Positions 29,101-37,538 of a stretch of 64,000 bases of DNA are shown here, in pieces; the first letter of the stretch is position 1; each line of letters opens with the position of its first letter. The translations under genes and the position numbers were made by a program. The notes below the pieces were generated by a model, which saw only the letters and a list, made by a program, of their open reading frames with translations, did no database searches and was not told the DNA's origin. This DNA is from Bradyrhizobium sp. ARR65 (GTDB lineage Bacteria; Pseudomonadota; Alphaproteobacteria; Rhizobiales; Xanthobacteraceae). The stretch lies in assembly GCF_000472385.1 (NCBI RefSeq), contig NZ_AWZU01000038.1, forward strand, positions 16,329-80,328. Direction: 5' to 3'.

Positions 29101-30531
29101 ATGTTGCGCGACGCGTTACTTCACCTGAAAAGCCCCACCTGATGATGCGCTCGAGAAAGCGGTCGACATCGAGCTGCGGATCGAAGGTAGCGATTGCATT
29201 CTCAGCTACTCCGGAGGTGGCATCCTGGGGAATGTAGAGATGAGCCTCATCGCAAAACAACGCCACGGGTGGCGCGCAGCCTGCGCGCTCCACTGCTGCA
29301 CATGAAAAGCCATGCGCGCGACCATGCCGACGATCAGCGGCAGGATGTCCGAGGGCACTTCTGAAAAATCAATCACCTTGACCCCACCCTTGCCGTCCTT
29401 GGCGGCGCGTCCGCCCAGCAGGAGTGTCACGGCTTCGTCGAGCCACTCATAGCTATCCGCGACGCCACCGGCCGGAAATAGGAACCCGAGCCGGCGGTCC
29501 GTGCGCTTGCCCTCGAGGCGCTGGATCAGGCGGCTGAGCTTGCCGTGAAAGTCGCCTTGCTTCTCGGATCTGGCGCCTGGGACCATTTCTGTGTTCAGGC
29601 GATTGAGTTCTGCAAGTACCGATGCCATCGCGAACGGGACGGGGCTGTCGATCGTGAAATTGTCAAGGACATCGCTATGGCCTCCTGCAGTCAGGAAGCT
29701 CGTCTTCGCGTCAACGATCGCACGGGACATCACCATGGCCTGATTGGGTGCGTTCTGGTCGGTACGGTCGACGAACATCGAGACAAGCACTTCGTAGGTC
29801 ATTAACCAGTAGGGAAGATGAAGCACGCCGTCGGCGAGGCCCTTGCCCGCGTCAATATCGCCTGGACCCGCGACGCGAAGATGCACAAAACCATCACCGG
29901 CGATGGAGGCATATTCACCGTGCATGTCGAAACACGATCGCATTGGCGCTCTTAAGCTCGGCCACCTGTTCTAGAAGACGGGCCGTGGTCCAGGATTTTC
30001 CGGAACCGGTACTGCCGACCACCAGCGCGTGACGTTGAAAAAGCTTGTTGCCGTTGACATAGGCCTCGGCATTGGGGTCGAGAGTATAGGCGCCAAGCGA
30101 CAGACGCTGGGCTCCCGCAGTCACCTCAGAGATTGCACCCATAAAGCGGGTGAGCCGTTCACCTTCAAGCGCGAAACAGCCTGCATCAATTTCCGGAACC
30201 GTTTCGAGCGTGCGCCGGAATACATTTTCGCGGCTGCCGTCCCTATCGAGCAGCGTGCCAATTAAGGCGATGCGAACCAAATTGAGCTCGATATAAGCCT
30301 CATCGGCATGTTCAATATCGGCCACCTTCGCTTCCTCAAGCGCAGTACGTGTGATCTTGTGGATCACACCGATCAGCTTGTGGCCTGCCAAGCTGCTCCG
30401 GAGTGCGACGAGCCGATCGACCTGCAGTTGGCGCAAGGCCTCAACGTCATCGATGCGAACAACTACGTTGCGGTGTCGACCGATTGGACGCGACCGAGGG
30501 CCTCTTCATCGGCAAAGTTGAGGATGCTCAT
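29087..30531 (-). pseudogene. herA: HerA-type ATPase/helicase of a SIR2-HerA defence pair, frameshifted
   Basis: Starts MSILNFADEEALGRVQSVDTAT at 30531 with an ATGA overlap to the SIR2 stop. A one-base loss near 30466 interrupts the frame, which resumes as VVRIDDVEALRQLQVD and contains the Walker A motif VVGSTGSGKSWTTARLLEQ. An extra base near 29935 breaks it again just before DMHGEYASIAG, typical of HerA/DUF87. A third shift near 29266 precedes Walker B (VALFCDEAHLYIP). After that the sequence is no longer HerA-like and a recombinase remnant begins. HerA normally forms a hexamer that assembles with SIR2 to deplete NAD or cut DNA during phage infection. This copy cannot be functional. Confidence 0.82.
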
Positions 30532-31577
30532 GCGGGTGTTCCTATTACATGATCGAGGAATTCGTGGAGACGCCACAGCGGCTTGTCTAGGTCGAAACCT
30601 GCTGGCGCATCGTGCATGTATGCGCGCGCCCCAGCGGCACCTTTCTCGATAGCGAGATAGCGCCGGCATCGACCGCCGGTCAGAAACGCCTTGGCCGTGG
30701 TCGTCAGCTCTTTCGTGATTACGACCAGCGGGATGGCATCGCGGTCGCAGCGCTCGATGAGCTTGGTTTGAACATGCTCGTCATTGAAGCCATAGCCGAT
30801 GCACAAATAGGAGCTGGCATTCTCTAGGGCATTGTCGCTACAGTTGATGATTGTGCGGAACGGCTCGCCATGGGTCAGGCGATACTTGTCAATACCGGGC
30901 GTGATCATGAGATGTGCGTGGGTCCGCGGCACAGTGAGAGCGGATCTAACTCCGAAGATCCGGTTGGCTTCGTCCTGGAACCAGTCGAGGGACCCGTGAA
31001 CCTTCCAGATCGCCACGGTGCGCGATTGTCGCCCGTTTACCGAAATGCGAGGCTTGGGCGTCCGCGCCCAGGTCTGAAGATAACCATAGTTGAAGCCCGT
31101 GAACGTGTTCACATCGGCCGCGTCCGCAGCATACTCCGCGAGCCGGTCATAATTGGGCGTGACAACGTCGATCGTCGTGTGCGTGCTGTCGAAGAGATGC
31201 CGATAGAGCCTGGTGAGCGGCAGTGTACGGCGATTGGCCAACACCAAATCGAGGACGGCTAGATCAAAAGGAAGCAGAAACTCCCGCGTTACACCTGTAA
31301 TAAACCGCGTTTGACATTCGGTAGGGCGTACCGCCTGCAGCGCCCTTTCGAGATCGGCGCCGCATTTGAGTTGACCAAGAAACGACGTCCATTCGGCTTT
31401 CTCTTCAGCCGTCCATCCAGGCGGAAGTGGCGCTCTACACAAATGCTCGGCCACGCCTCCCATGCCGGGCACACCATGCGCGGCCGAGGCGCCGCTCCCG
31501 AGGATAATCACCGGAGCGGCGCTCAGCGCGGCCTGTGCAAATTCCTGCGCGATCTCGGCCTCGCTCTTGGCCGCCAT
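30528..31577 (-). CDS. SIR2-family NADase of a SIR2-HerA anti-phage pair
   Basis: A 349-residue protein with the SIR2_2-type Rossmann fold: nucleotide loop VIILGSGASAAHGVPGMGG (about 23-41), the TPNYDRLAEYA motif with its catalytic-site Asn-Asp, the catalytic histidine in WKVHGSLDWF, and CIGYGFNDEHVQTKL. These fit NAD-hydrolysing bacterial defence SIR2 domains, not deacetylases. The start at 31577 follows GAGGAAAAGG. The stop overlaps the herA start by ATGA, so the pair was translationally coupled. The gene itself is open from end to end, but its partner is broken three times and truncated. A fragment of a further ATPase lies 14 bases upstream in the same direction. Confidence 0.85.
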   Translation of the reverse strand: MAAKSEAEIAQEFAQAALSAAPVIILGSGASAAHGVPGMGGVAEHLCRAPLPPGWTAEEKAEWTSFLGQLKCGADLERALQAVRPTECQTRFITGVTREFLLPFDLAVLDLVLANRRTLPLTRLYRHLFDSTHTTIDVVTPNYDRLAEYAADAADVNTFTGFNYGYLQTWARTPKPRISVNGRQSRTVAIWKVHGSLDWFQDEANRIFGVRSALTVPRTHAHLMITPGIDKYRLTHGEPFRTIINCSDNALENASSYLCIGYGFNDEHVQTKLIERCDRDAIPLVVITKELTTTAKAFLTGGRCRRYLAIEKGAAGARAYMHDAPAGFDLDKPLWRLHEFLDHVIGTPA

Positions 31578-31591
31578 TACCTTTTCCTCAA

Positions 31592-31876
31592 TCAGACTGA
31601 AAAGATCGGAGGTCCGCCGAGAGCCTCGCGCGCCCATGCAAGCATGATCGGCTTGGCCTCAAGACCGCGATAGGTGCTGGTGCGGTAGCTCAAGAGAATA
31701 ATCTGCATGCGTTGGGCGGCCTCGGCGACTATCTCGAGCATGACCTCCGAGCGATCATCATCCGCAAACACCAGCGCGCCATCGACGACCAGCGAGACAG
31801 GTTGCCGCGAGCGCGGCTGCACGCCGCATGTCTCCCAGAACGACACCAACCACCGCTCGGCGACCGACGCGCGCAC
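31592..31876 (-). pseudogene. C-terminal fragment of a YhaN-like AAA ATPase
   Basis: The 94-codon frame reads PVSLVVDGALVFADDDRSEVMLEIVAEAAQRMQIILLSYRT, which is the Walker B/D-loop end of SMC/SbcC-like ATPases of the YhaN type (normally LVLDDxLxxxDDxR), finishing 14 bases before the SIR2 start. Upstream it stops abruptly at IS5 debris, so the rest of the gene is gone. It was probably the first gene of the same operon. Confidence 0.55.
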
Positions 31877-31879
31877 GAC

Positions 31880-32120
31880 CCGGCATCCCGGCTATCGCAT
31901 CAATGCAATGAAGCGCAAGCGGATCGAAGAACGATTCGGGTGGATTAAGACCGTCGGCGGTCTGCGCAGGACCCGGCATCGTGACCGCGGCTTGGTCGAG
32001 TGGTTCTTCGTGCTCACCGGCTGCAGCCCACAATCTCCTCCGTATTCCGAAGATGCTGGCGGCACCGGGATGGGTCTGTCTGAAGCGTCAAGCAGAAGAC
32101 AAAACCACAGCGAAAGCTGC
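31880..32120 (+). pseudogene. IS5 family transposase C-terminal remnant
   Basis: The plus strand reads YRINAMKRKRIEERFGWIKTVGGLRRTRHR and, in a shifted frame, AAHNLLRIPKMLA, the C-terminus of an IS5 transposase with the catalytic Glu region (KRIEERFGW). Its left edge truncates the ATPase fragment. Confidence 0.75.
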
Positions 32121-33052
32121 GCGTGCAACAGCGTTTACGACGCATAGATCAGCTCATCATCGTAGCGCACGTCAAGAAAATCACCCTTTGAGCCCCATTT
32201 TTTAGGCAGTCAGCTAGTCTAGATCCTTCAGTCCGCCTTCTAGCCCGAGAAGGGAGTGCGATTAAAGTCCGTGCCCCTCCTCGCGGAGAACAGATTGGCA
32301 GGATCAAAGCCAATTGCGCGTGGAAAGACGGTACTCGTCGTACGAAAAGTCGTCCTGCGGTCGTAGCTGTGTCGTTCCAGCCGCAGATCGGTACGTTATG
32401 TACTGGACCTCTCCGCGGCATCGCCTCTTTTGCCTGCGAGCCCTCTGCTGCCGTCGACTGAACGACTGAACGGTATTCCTCGCGCGCCAACGCAAGCGCG
32501 ACTATTTGCGTAAATGCAGAGGTCTCTTTTGCCCAAAGCCATAGAGAGCAGCAGGCGTCTCGCCGAGGATCCGCGCTCTTGCACGCTGATCTCGGGACGA
32601 GCTCTTCAAGCGGAAAGGTTGGTTGAACCAGGACCAGACCGGCGATCGCGCACTACACATTGTAGCTGCTCCAAGGAGCCGTCTATGGCGGGCGAAGCCG
32701 TTCGGGCCTGTTGACGAAACGCGTGAACCTCGCAGTCGATCCTCATGAAGCGTCCTCGCCGGTCAGACGGACAATGCACTCTCGCTGGCCCATCGCTCAC
32801 CAGGAATTCTGAGGCTTTGATGGGGATGCGGCGAAGACTCCCCCGCTTCTCCGTCACGGCCTAAACGCGCGTTGGAAAGTCCCCAGCCGGGTGTTCAAGC
32901 ATTGCGCCAACCCATCCGGTGATGCAGCAAGCAAATCAACAAAGCACGGTGCCAGGACACCTTTTGACGAAGAGTCGCTCACCCGAACGATGACGCAAAC
33001 GGCCAGTCACCGGAAATTCATTTCGATGTTCTTACCCGATCCCCTCCCGCGC
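32121..33052. other. Unassigned stretch downstream of the biosynthetic operon
   Basis: About 930 bases with short overlapping frames on both strands and no recognisable gene or repeat. Confidence 0.45.
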
Positions 33053-34435
33053 TTAAAAAAGATGAAGCCAGGCAGCGGCACGCACGCATAGTCCGATCAG
33101 CCCGTTCGGCCGTGCGCCATTCAGCTTAAAAGCATCAGCACCTTGCACGCCAGCATATCGCCCGAGCATTCGACCAAACTTGACCAAGAGATATAGTGCT
33201 CTGAGATCGAATTGACGCATGAGCGCTCGAATATCGAGGTACATCACCGTTTCGATTTCATCACTGTCCTGATGTTTCTTCTGCAGTTGCAGGTCGATAG
33301 CGCCTATTTTCTCATAGAGCGGTGCGAGCTTTGGAATGGCGTCGAAAACGAGATAGCGACTATTCGACATCAGCGCCAAACGGGCCACCTCTCGGAACAA
33401 CAGGATACGAACGGATAATCCCTGATAATCGGGATGGACGACCACGCGCGATACTTCAGCGAACCCCTGTTGCCATAGGAATTCGGGCAGGCGCACAATT
33501 TGCGCCATTTCACTACGCTTGGGATCCCCACCGTTCAGCACGAGGCGGGCGGATGCGACCGGCTTCTGGCCGAGCCTCGCCAGAAGGACAATCGCGCATT
33601 GATCGAGCGGATCTGCCCAATTGGCGAGGTCGACGGCATCCGGCCGCCGGCCGAAGAACTGGTTGGCATCGCGGCGGAGCCTGTAAACCATGGCCAGGTC
33701 ATTTCGATCCACTACTTGCGAGACCGTGAGCCAATCGTTCAGCTTGTCTGCCTTAAAACCCAGTGTCCACATCCCATGGGCCGTAAACGTGGGACTGACA
33801 GCAAGCGCCCAATGCGCGGCTTTCTCCGTCGACGAGCGCCCGACGATATCGACGTATGCCACCGTTCCCAATTCACTGCGCTCAATTGCGTTCACCTGAG
33901 CGGCGATCGATCCGAGATTCACCCACTTGGTCCAGCCCTCGATCGTTATCCGGGCTGCTGGAACGATCAGCAGCTCTGGATCGTCGACGATCACCAACAA
34001 CTTAAACGGCGACAGCGCTTTGATCTCCCCGAGGAGGCTGCACCCTTCTAGCACTGGCCCAGAAATCCGGACCGCGAGAGTCTCCGACGTCTGATGAAGC
34101 CGTGCTGTCCAGTCATCAGGTATCCGGCTTCCAAATAAGACCCGCTTCTGTCCAGGAAGATGGTCGAAATCGCGGAGCGGAAGCACACAACGAGCGCGCC
34201 CCAATGCAAACGAATGGTCCGCCGTCACGCTTAAGCCGATCCAAGCCGCCTTGATACTTTCTGGTGGAGTTGGCTGAGCGTCAAAATTGAACGCCCATCT
34301 GCCGCTATCGAGTTCATCCAGATAACCTGGATAACGCCTGGATGCGATCCAGAGCACCGCCCTGGGCTTTCTCACCACGCGAGGCACCGCCGGCAAGCTC
34401 GATATCTGACAGTCCTGGTGAACGAGGACGGACAC
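33053..34435 (-). CDS. GNAT-like acyltransferase with an unrecognised N-terminal domain
   Basis: A 460-residue protein, last gene of the diaminopropionate operon. The GTG start at 34435 follows GAGGAG by 8 bases. Residues 1-235 match nothing I know: a WIASRRYPGYLDELDSGRWAF start and several beta-rich segments (RVLFGSRIPDDW, IEGWTKWVNLGSIAAQVNAIE). Residues 245-420 look like an N-acyltransferase fold (VVDRNDLAMVYRLRRDANQFFG, PVASARLVLNG, VSRVVVHPDYQGLSVRILLFREVARLA, LVFDAIPKLAPLYEKIGA), with the Q-G-x acyl-CoA loop in modified form. It may acylate the diamino acid or pass an acyl chain from the carrier protein. A 57-base gap separates it from the preceding gene. Confidence 0.65.
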   Translation of the reverse strand: MSVLVHQDCQISSLPAVPRVVRKPRAVLWIASRRYPGYLDELDSGRWAFNFDAQPTPPESIKAAWIGLSVTADHSFALGRARCVLPLRDFDHLPGQKRVLFGSRIPDDWTARLHQTSETLAVRISGPVLEGCSLLGEIKALSPFKLLVIVDDPELLIVPAARITIEGWTKWVNLGSIAAQVNAIERSELGTVAYVDIVGRSSTEKAAHWALAVSPTFTAHGMWTLGFKADKLNDWLTVSQVVDRNDLAMVYRLRRDANQFFGRRPDAVDLANWADPLDQCAIVLLARLGQKPVASARLVLNGGDPKRSEMAQIVRLPEFLWQQGFAEVSRVVVHPDYQGLSVRILLFREVARLALMSNSRYLVFDAIPKLAPLYEKIGAIDLQLQKKHQDSDEIETVMYLDIRALMRQFDLRALYLLVKFGRMLGRYAGVQGADAFKLNGARPNGLIGLCVRAAAWLHLF

Positions 34436-34492
34436 GAGATGCTCCTCACAGCGGTCGGTCTTGACCGCCTTTCATCTGAAAACAGCCGCGAA

Positions 34493-35371
34493 TTAGTGTA
34501 GGCGGTAGCCTTGCAGAAGGGGCTGCGAGTACACGGGACACAATTCATCCCGACCTATTTTCGTGGAGTAAAATTGGGACGGCACTTCACGTCTGACGAC
34601 CCGTGTGAAGCCACTCGGCCCGGTGCCCGAAAACCAGCGTTCATCGCTTACAATGCATTGCCATCCAAATCTGATGCACAGACGCCAGGCCAGCGCTCCC
34701 GCAATGCGCGCGAAATGCTTGAAGTCACTTGCATAGAGAAGACGCCCGAACGGCTCGTACCACTTCCTGCGCATGCTCTTCATCAACAGATATAGCGGCA
34801 CTGAGCCGGATCGATCCAGGATGACCAAATGGTGGCAGAACACGTCGCAATGATCTTGGAAAATCGCGAGATTTTCCGGATCCAGATAGCCGCCGATCTC
34901 CCACTTCCGTCGTAGAACTCGAAGGTTTGTGGTGGCGGTCGGCACGGGATAGAACACTCGCAGTTCTGTTTCGAGATCTTCAAACCCGAACTTCTTTCCG
35001 ATCTGATGCACGGCTTCGGTCGGAGTGTAATTCACCAGCGTATGTGTACGTCGAAGACCCAGCACCGGCATAAGCAGGTCGAGGCTATTGTTTCGATGGA
35101 TATCATCGACGTACCAGCTGTGGATTTCGCAGAATGGCTCCTGCCGGCCGCGGATGGTCCTTAACGTGAACAAGGTCCCGAGGAACCCAACGACCTCCCC
35201 TCCATTCTCCATCAAATATCCGAAATATGATTGATCCCCGCCCCAGACTGGACTGAACAGACGCCGTCGTGCAGCAAGCGGCAACCATCGGTTGTTCAGT
35301 GTGGAACGGCAGAGCAGCCGGTAGACCGCGTACATATCTGCAGCAACCGCACGGCGAACCGATGCACCCAT
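34493..35371 (-). CDS. GNAT-like protein of the diaminopropionate operon
   Basis: A 292-residue protein. The start at 35371 (MGASVRRAVAADMYAVYRLL) has GGAG 9 bases upstream; a longer frame to 35494 overlaps the SbnA-like gene. The sequence fits an acetyltransferase-like fold: a VRRAVAADMYAVYRLL first helix, GYLMENGGEVVGFLGTLF strand pair, and EIHSWYVDDIHRNNSLDLLMPVLGL where the acyl-CoA loop would lie. The second half (ENLAIFQDHCDVFCHHLVIL, RLCIRFGWQCIVSDERWF) is unfamiliar. Similar domain logic to the next gene suggests two acyl transfers in the pathway. Function is inferred from fold impression and context only. Confidence 0.6.
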   Translation of the reverse strand: MGASVRRAVAADMYAVYRLLCRSTLNNRWLPLAARRRLFSPVWGGDQSYFGYLMENGGEVVGFLGTLFTLRTIRGRQEPFCEIHSWYVDDIHRNNSLDLLMPVLGLRRTHTLVNYTPTEAVHQIGKKFGFEDLETELRVFYPVPTATTNLRVLRRKWEIGGYLDPENLAIFQDHCDVFCHHLVILDRSGSVPLYLLMKSMRRKWYEPFGRLLYASDFKHFARIAGALAWRLCIRFGWQCIVSDERWFSGTGPSGFTRVVRREVPSQFYSTKIGRDELCPVYSQPLLQGYRLH

Positions 35372-35451
35372 CGACACAATCTCCAAACAACGCGTGGTTT
35401 CTCTGGCGCTTTTCGTCGAGGATGGCGACGTTTCGCGGGCGAAAGCACCAA

Positions 35452-36420
35452 TCAGGTGAGTGACGGAGGCTGTGGAAAGTGGCGCACCACCCATTCGTCG
35501 TCATAGATCGAATCGAGGTACCGCTCACCGGAATCCGGCGCGATAGCGATCGCAATTTCGCCGGCGGCCGGCCGGACCAGTCGCTTTCTCAATCCGGTCA
35601 AAACCGTTCCGCTGGAGCCGCCGAGCAGAATTCCATATCGCCCGACGAGCTCCCGGCACATCGCGATAGTCTCCCGCTCCGAGATGATAAGCACCTCGTC
35701 GACCTTCCTCGGATCTGCTATTTCCGGTCGGCGACTCGTGCCCAACCCAGGAATTTTCCTCGGCCCAGGACGCCCGCCGAACGTCACGGACCCCTCCACA
35801 TCAATCGCAACAATTCTTGTGCTCGGAGATCGTTCACGGAAAACCTCGCTGCAGCCCATCGCCGTTCCGCACGTTCCGGTGCCGACGAACAGGTAGTCGA
35901 CGCGAGGAAAGTCGCGCAGGATCTCAAGCGCGGTGGAGCGAGCGTGCGCGCGCAAATTGGAGGGATTTGCGTATTGATTGAGCCAGATCAGTGAGGGATC
36001 GGCAGCAAGCTCTCTCTGTATATAGTCAATTCGGGTTTGTAAGAACCCACCGTTTGCGTCTCGGTCCGTAACAACGACGACCTTCGCTCCCAATGTTCGC
36101 ATCATGGCTGCCGCGTGCGATGTAAGGTTGGGGTCGCTGACGCAGGTGAAGTCAAACTTCCGTGCGCGGCAGACCATTGCGAGAGCGACGCCCAAATTTC
36201 CCGATGACGATTCAATGAGCCGGGCGCCCCTATGCAGCCGTCCAGCGGTCTGCAATTCGTCCAGCATGTGGATCGCTGGCTTGAGCTTGATTGATCCCGC
36301 CACGTTGAAGGATTCGAGCTTCAAGAACGCCTTGGCCGGTCCAACGAACTCGTCTAATTCTACGAAGACGCCTTCGGAGAGGTAGGCGATTGGCGAGGAC
36401 AGGATCATGGAAGAGATCAC
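35452..36420 (-). CDS. sbnA: SbnA-like 2,3-diaminopropionate biosynthesis PLP enzyme
   Basis: A 322-residue fold-type II PLP protein of the cysteine synthase superfamily. FLKLESFNVAGSIKLKPA contains the PLP lysine in the SbnA-type GSIK context, SSSGNLGVALAMV binds the cofactor, GTGTCGTAMGCSEVF is the phosphate loop and GGSSGTVLTGL follows. SbnA joins O-phospho-L-serine and L-glutamate to give N-(1-amino-1-carboxyl-2-ethyl)-glutamate. Directly upstream is its obligate partner SbnB, six bases away, so the assignment rests on both sequence and pairing. Start is GTG at 36420; ATG at 36408 is possible. No staphyloferrin-type synthetase is nearby, so the product feeds another pathway. Confidence 0.88.
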   Translation of the reverse strand: MISSMILSSPIAYLSEGVFVELDEFVGPAKAFLKLESFNVAGSIKLKPAIHMLDELQTAGRLHRGARLIESSSGNLGVALAMVCRARKFDFTCVSDPNLTSHAAAMMRTLGAKVVVVTDRDANGGFLQTRIDYIQRELAADPSLIWLNQYANPSNLRAHARSTALEILRDFPRVDYLFVGTGTCGTAMGCSEVFRERSPSTRIVAIDVEGSVTFGGRPGPRKIPGLGTSRRPEIADPRKVDEVLIISERETIAMCRELVGRYGILLGGSSGTVLTGLRKRLVRPAAGEIAIAIAPDSGERYLDSIYDDEWVVRHFPQPPSLT

Positions 36421-36425
36421 GCAGG

Positions 36426-37484
36426 TTACAGACGAGCGGCGTTTAGGTCCGGTTCTTCTTCGAAGAAAAATTGCGGAATTTCGACGGCCTTACGGCTCAA
36501 AAGCGCGCGCTGATAAAGCATGGACCCAACTGCGACATCGAGAATTCCCATGCCGAAGGGTGAGAACACAATCGGCCGTCGAGCGTCGGGAATGCGACCG
36601 CCGGACAGGATCGAAGGTAGCGTAAAGCGAACGAAATTGCGGTGGCCGACCTGTTTCTCAGCCAAATGAGCTGATGTGTCCGCCTTTAGGCAGTGCTCGA
36701 TATCGTCCACTACATTTTCGGAGGCAAGTATGATCTCCGGCGACAAGTCGCGAAGCGAGATATGAAGGATTAGCGGATTGTGTTCGACACTACGTTGGTC
36801 AAAAATATGAGGGCTTGCCGCTGTCGTCGCAAAGACAATGACTGTGCCGGAGCGCATCGTCTCGACTGGCGACTCGTGCAGCTTGATGGGTCCATGAACC
36901 ACTGCCTTGAAGCGTTCACGTAAGGCTTCGGCCTTCTCTTTTCTGATGTCGTGAAGGTTCAGTTCGTTGATGCGCCATCCTGTTCTAACGAAAAATTCAA
37001 GTATGTAGCGCGCGATTGGGCCGGCACCGATGACGGCAAGTGCATCAATTTGCTTCCGGAAACGATTAAGCTGGAACGCTCCCACCACGGCGGACGCCGC
37101 TGTGCGGGCAGCACTGACGACACTGCCTTCCAAGCAAGCTATCGGATAGCCGGTAGCCGCATCGTTCAAAATCAGCACTGCCGATGCTCGTGGCATTCCA
37201 CGATCGATGTTTCCTGGGAAACTCGATATCCATTTGATGCCTGCTACTGAGCCGCCACGGAACGATTCGATATAGGCTGGCAGGGCCATAACACGATCGT
37301 GTGGCCGCATTGGGAAACGCAAAAAATGACTGTCCGGATTAACGGTTAGACCGGCATGGTGGGCCACATATGCAGTCTCCACGGCGTCCAAGATGGCCTC
37401 GACATCATCAAAGACGAAGCCATGGACAGTTTCTCCTGTAACAACGTGGAAGGCACGATGCACCCGAGCTGCATTGGTCGACAT
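36426..37484 (-). CDS. sbnB: SbnB-like 2,3-diaminopropionate biosynthesis dehydrogenase
   Basis: A 352-residue ornithine cyclodeaminase/mu-crystallin family protein. FHVVTGETVHGFV and SHFLRFPMRPHDRVMALPAY, VAGIKWISSFPGNIDRGMPRASAVLILND and CLEGSVVSAARTAASA are the diagnostic SbnB blocks; AVIGAGPIARYIL binds NAD; HISLRDLSPEIILASENVVDD and VFSPFGMGILD complete the pattern. SbnB oxidatively splits the SbnA product to L-2,3-diaminopropionate and 2-oxoglutarate. The start at 37484 (MSTNAARVH) is preceded by GAGG; a GTG at 37526 would add 14 residues. It precedes the SbnA-like gene directly. Confidence 0.9.
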   Translation of the reverse strand: MSTNAARVHRAFHVVTGETVHGFVFDDVEAILDAVETAYVAHHAGLTVNPDSHFLRFPMRPHDRVMALPAYIESFRGGSVAGIKWISSFPGNIDRGMPRASAVLILNDAATGYPIACLEGSVVSAARTAASAVVGAFQLNRFRKQIDALAVIGAGPIARYILEFFVRTGWRINELNLHDIRKEKAEALRERFKAVVHGPIKLHESPVETMRSGTVIVFATTAASPHIFDQRSVEHNPLILHISLRDLSPEIILASENVVDDIEHCLKADTSAHLAEKQVGHRNFVRFTLPSILSGGRIPDARRPIVFSPFGMGILDVAVGSMLYQRALLSRKAVEIPQFFFEEEPDLNAARL

Positions 37485-37538
37485 CACATCCTCAAATTGC
37501 TGCGCGGCCTCAGGCGAGGTATCCACTAAGAACCCGGA

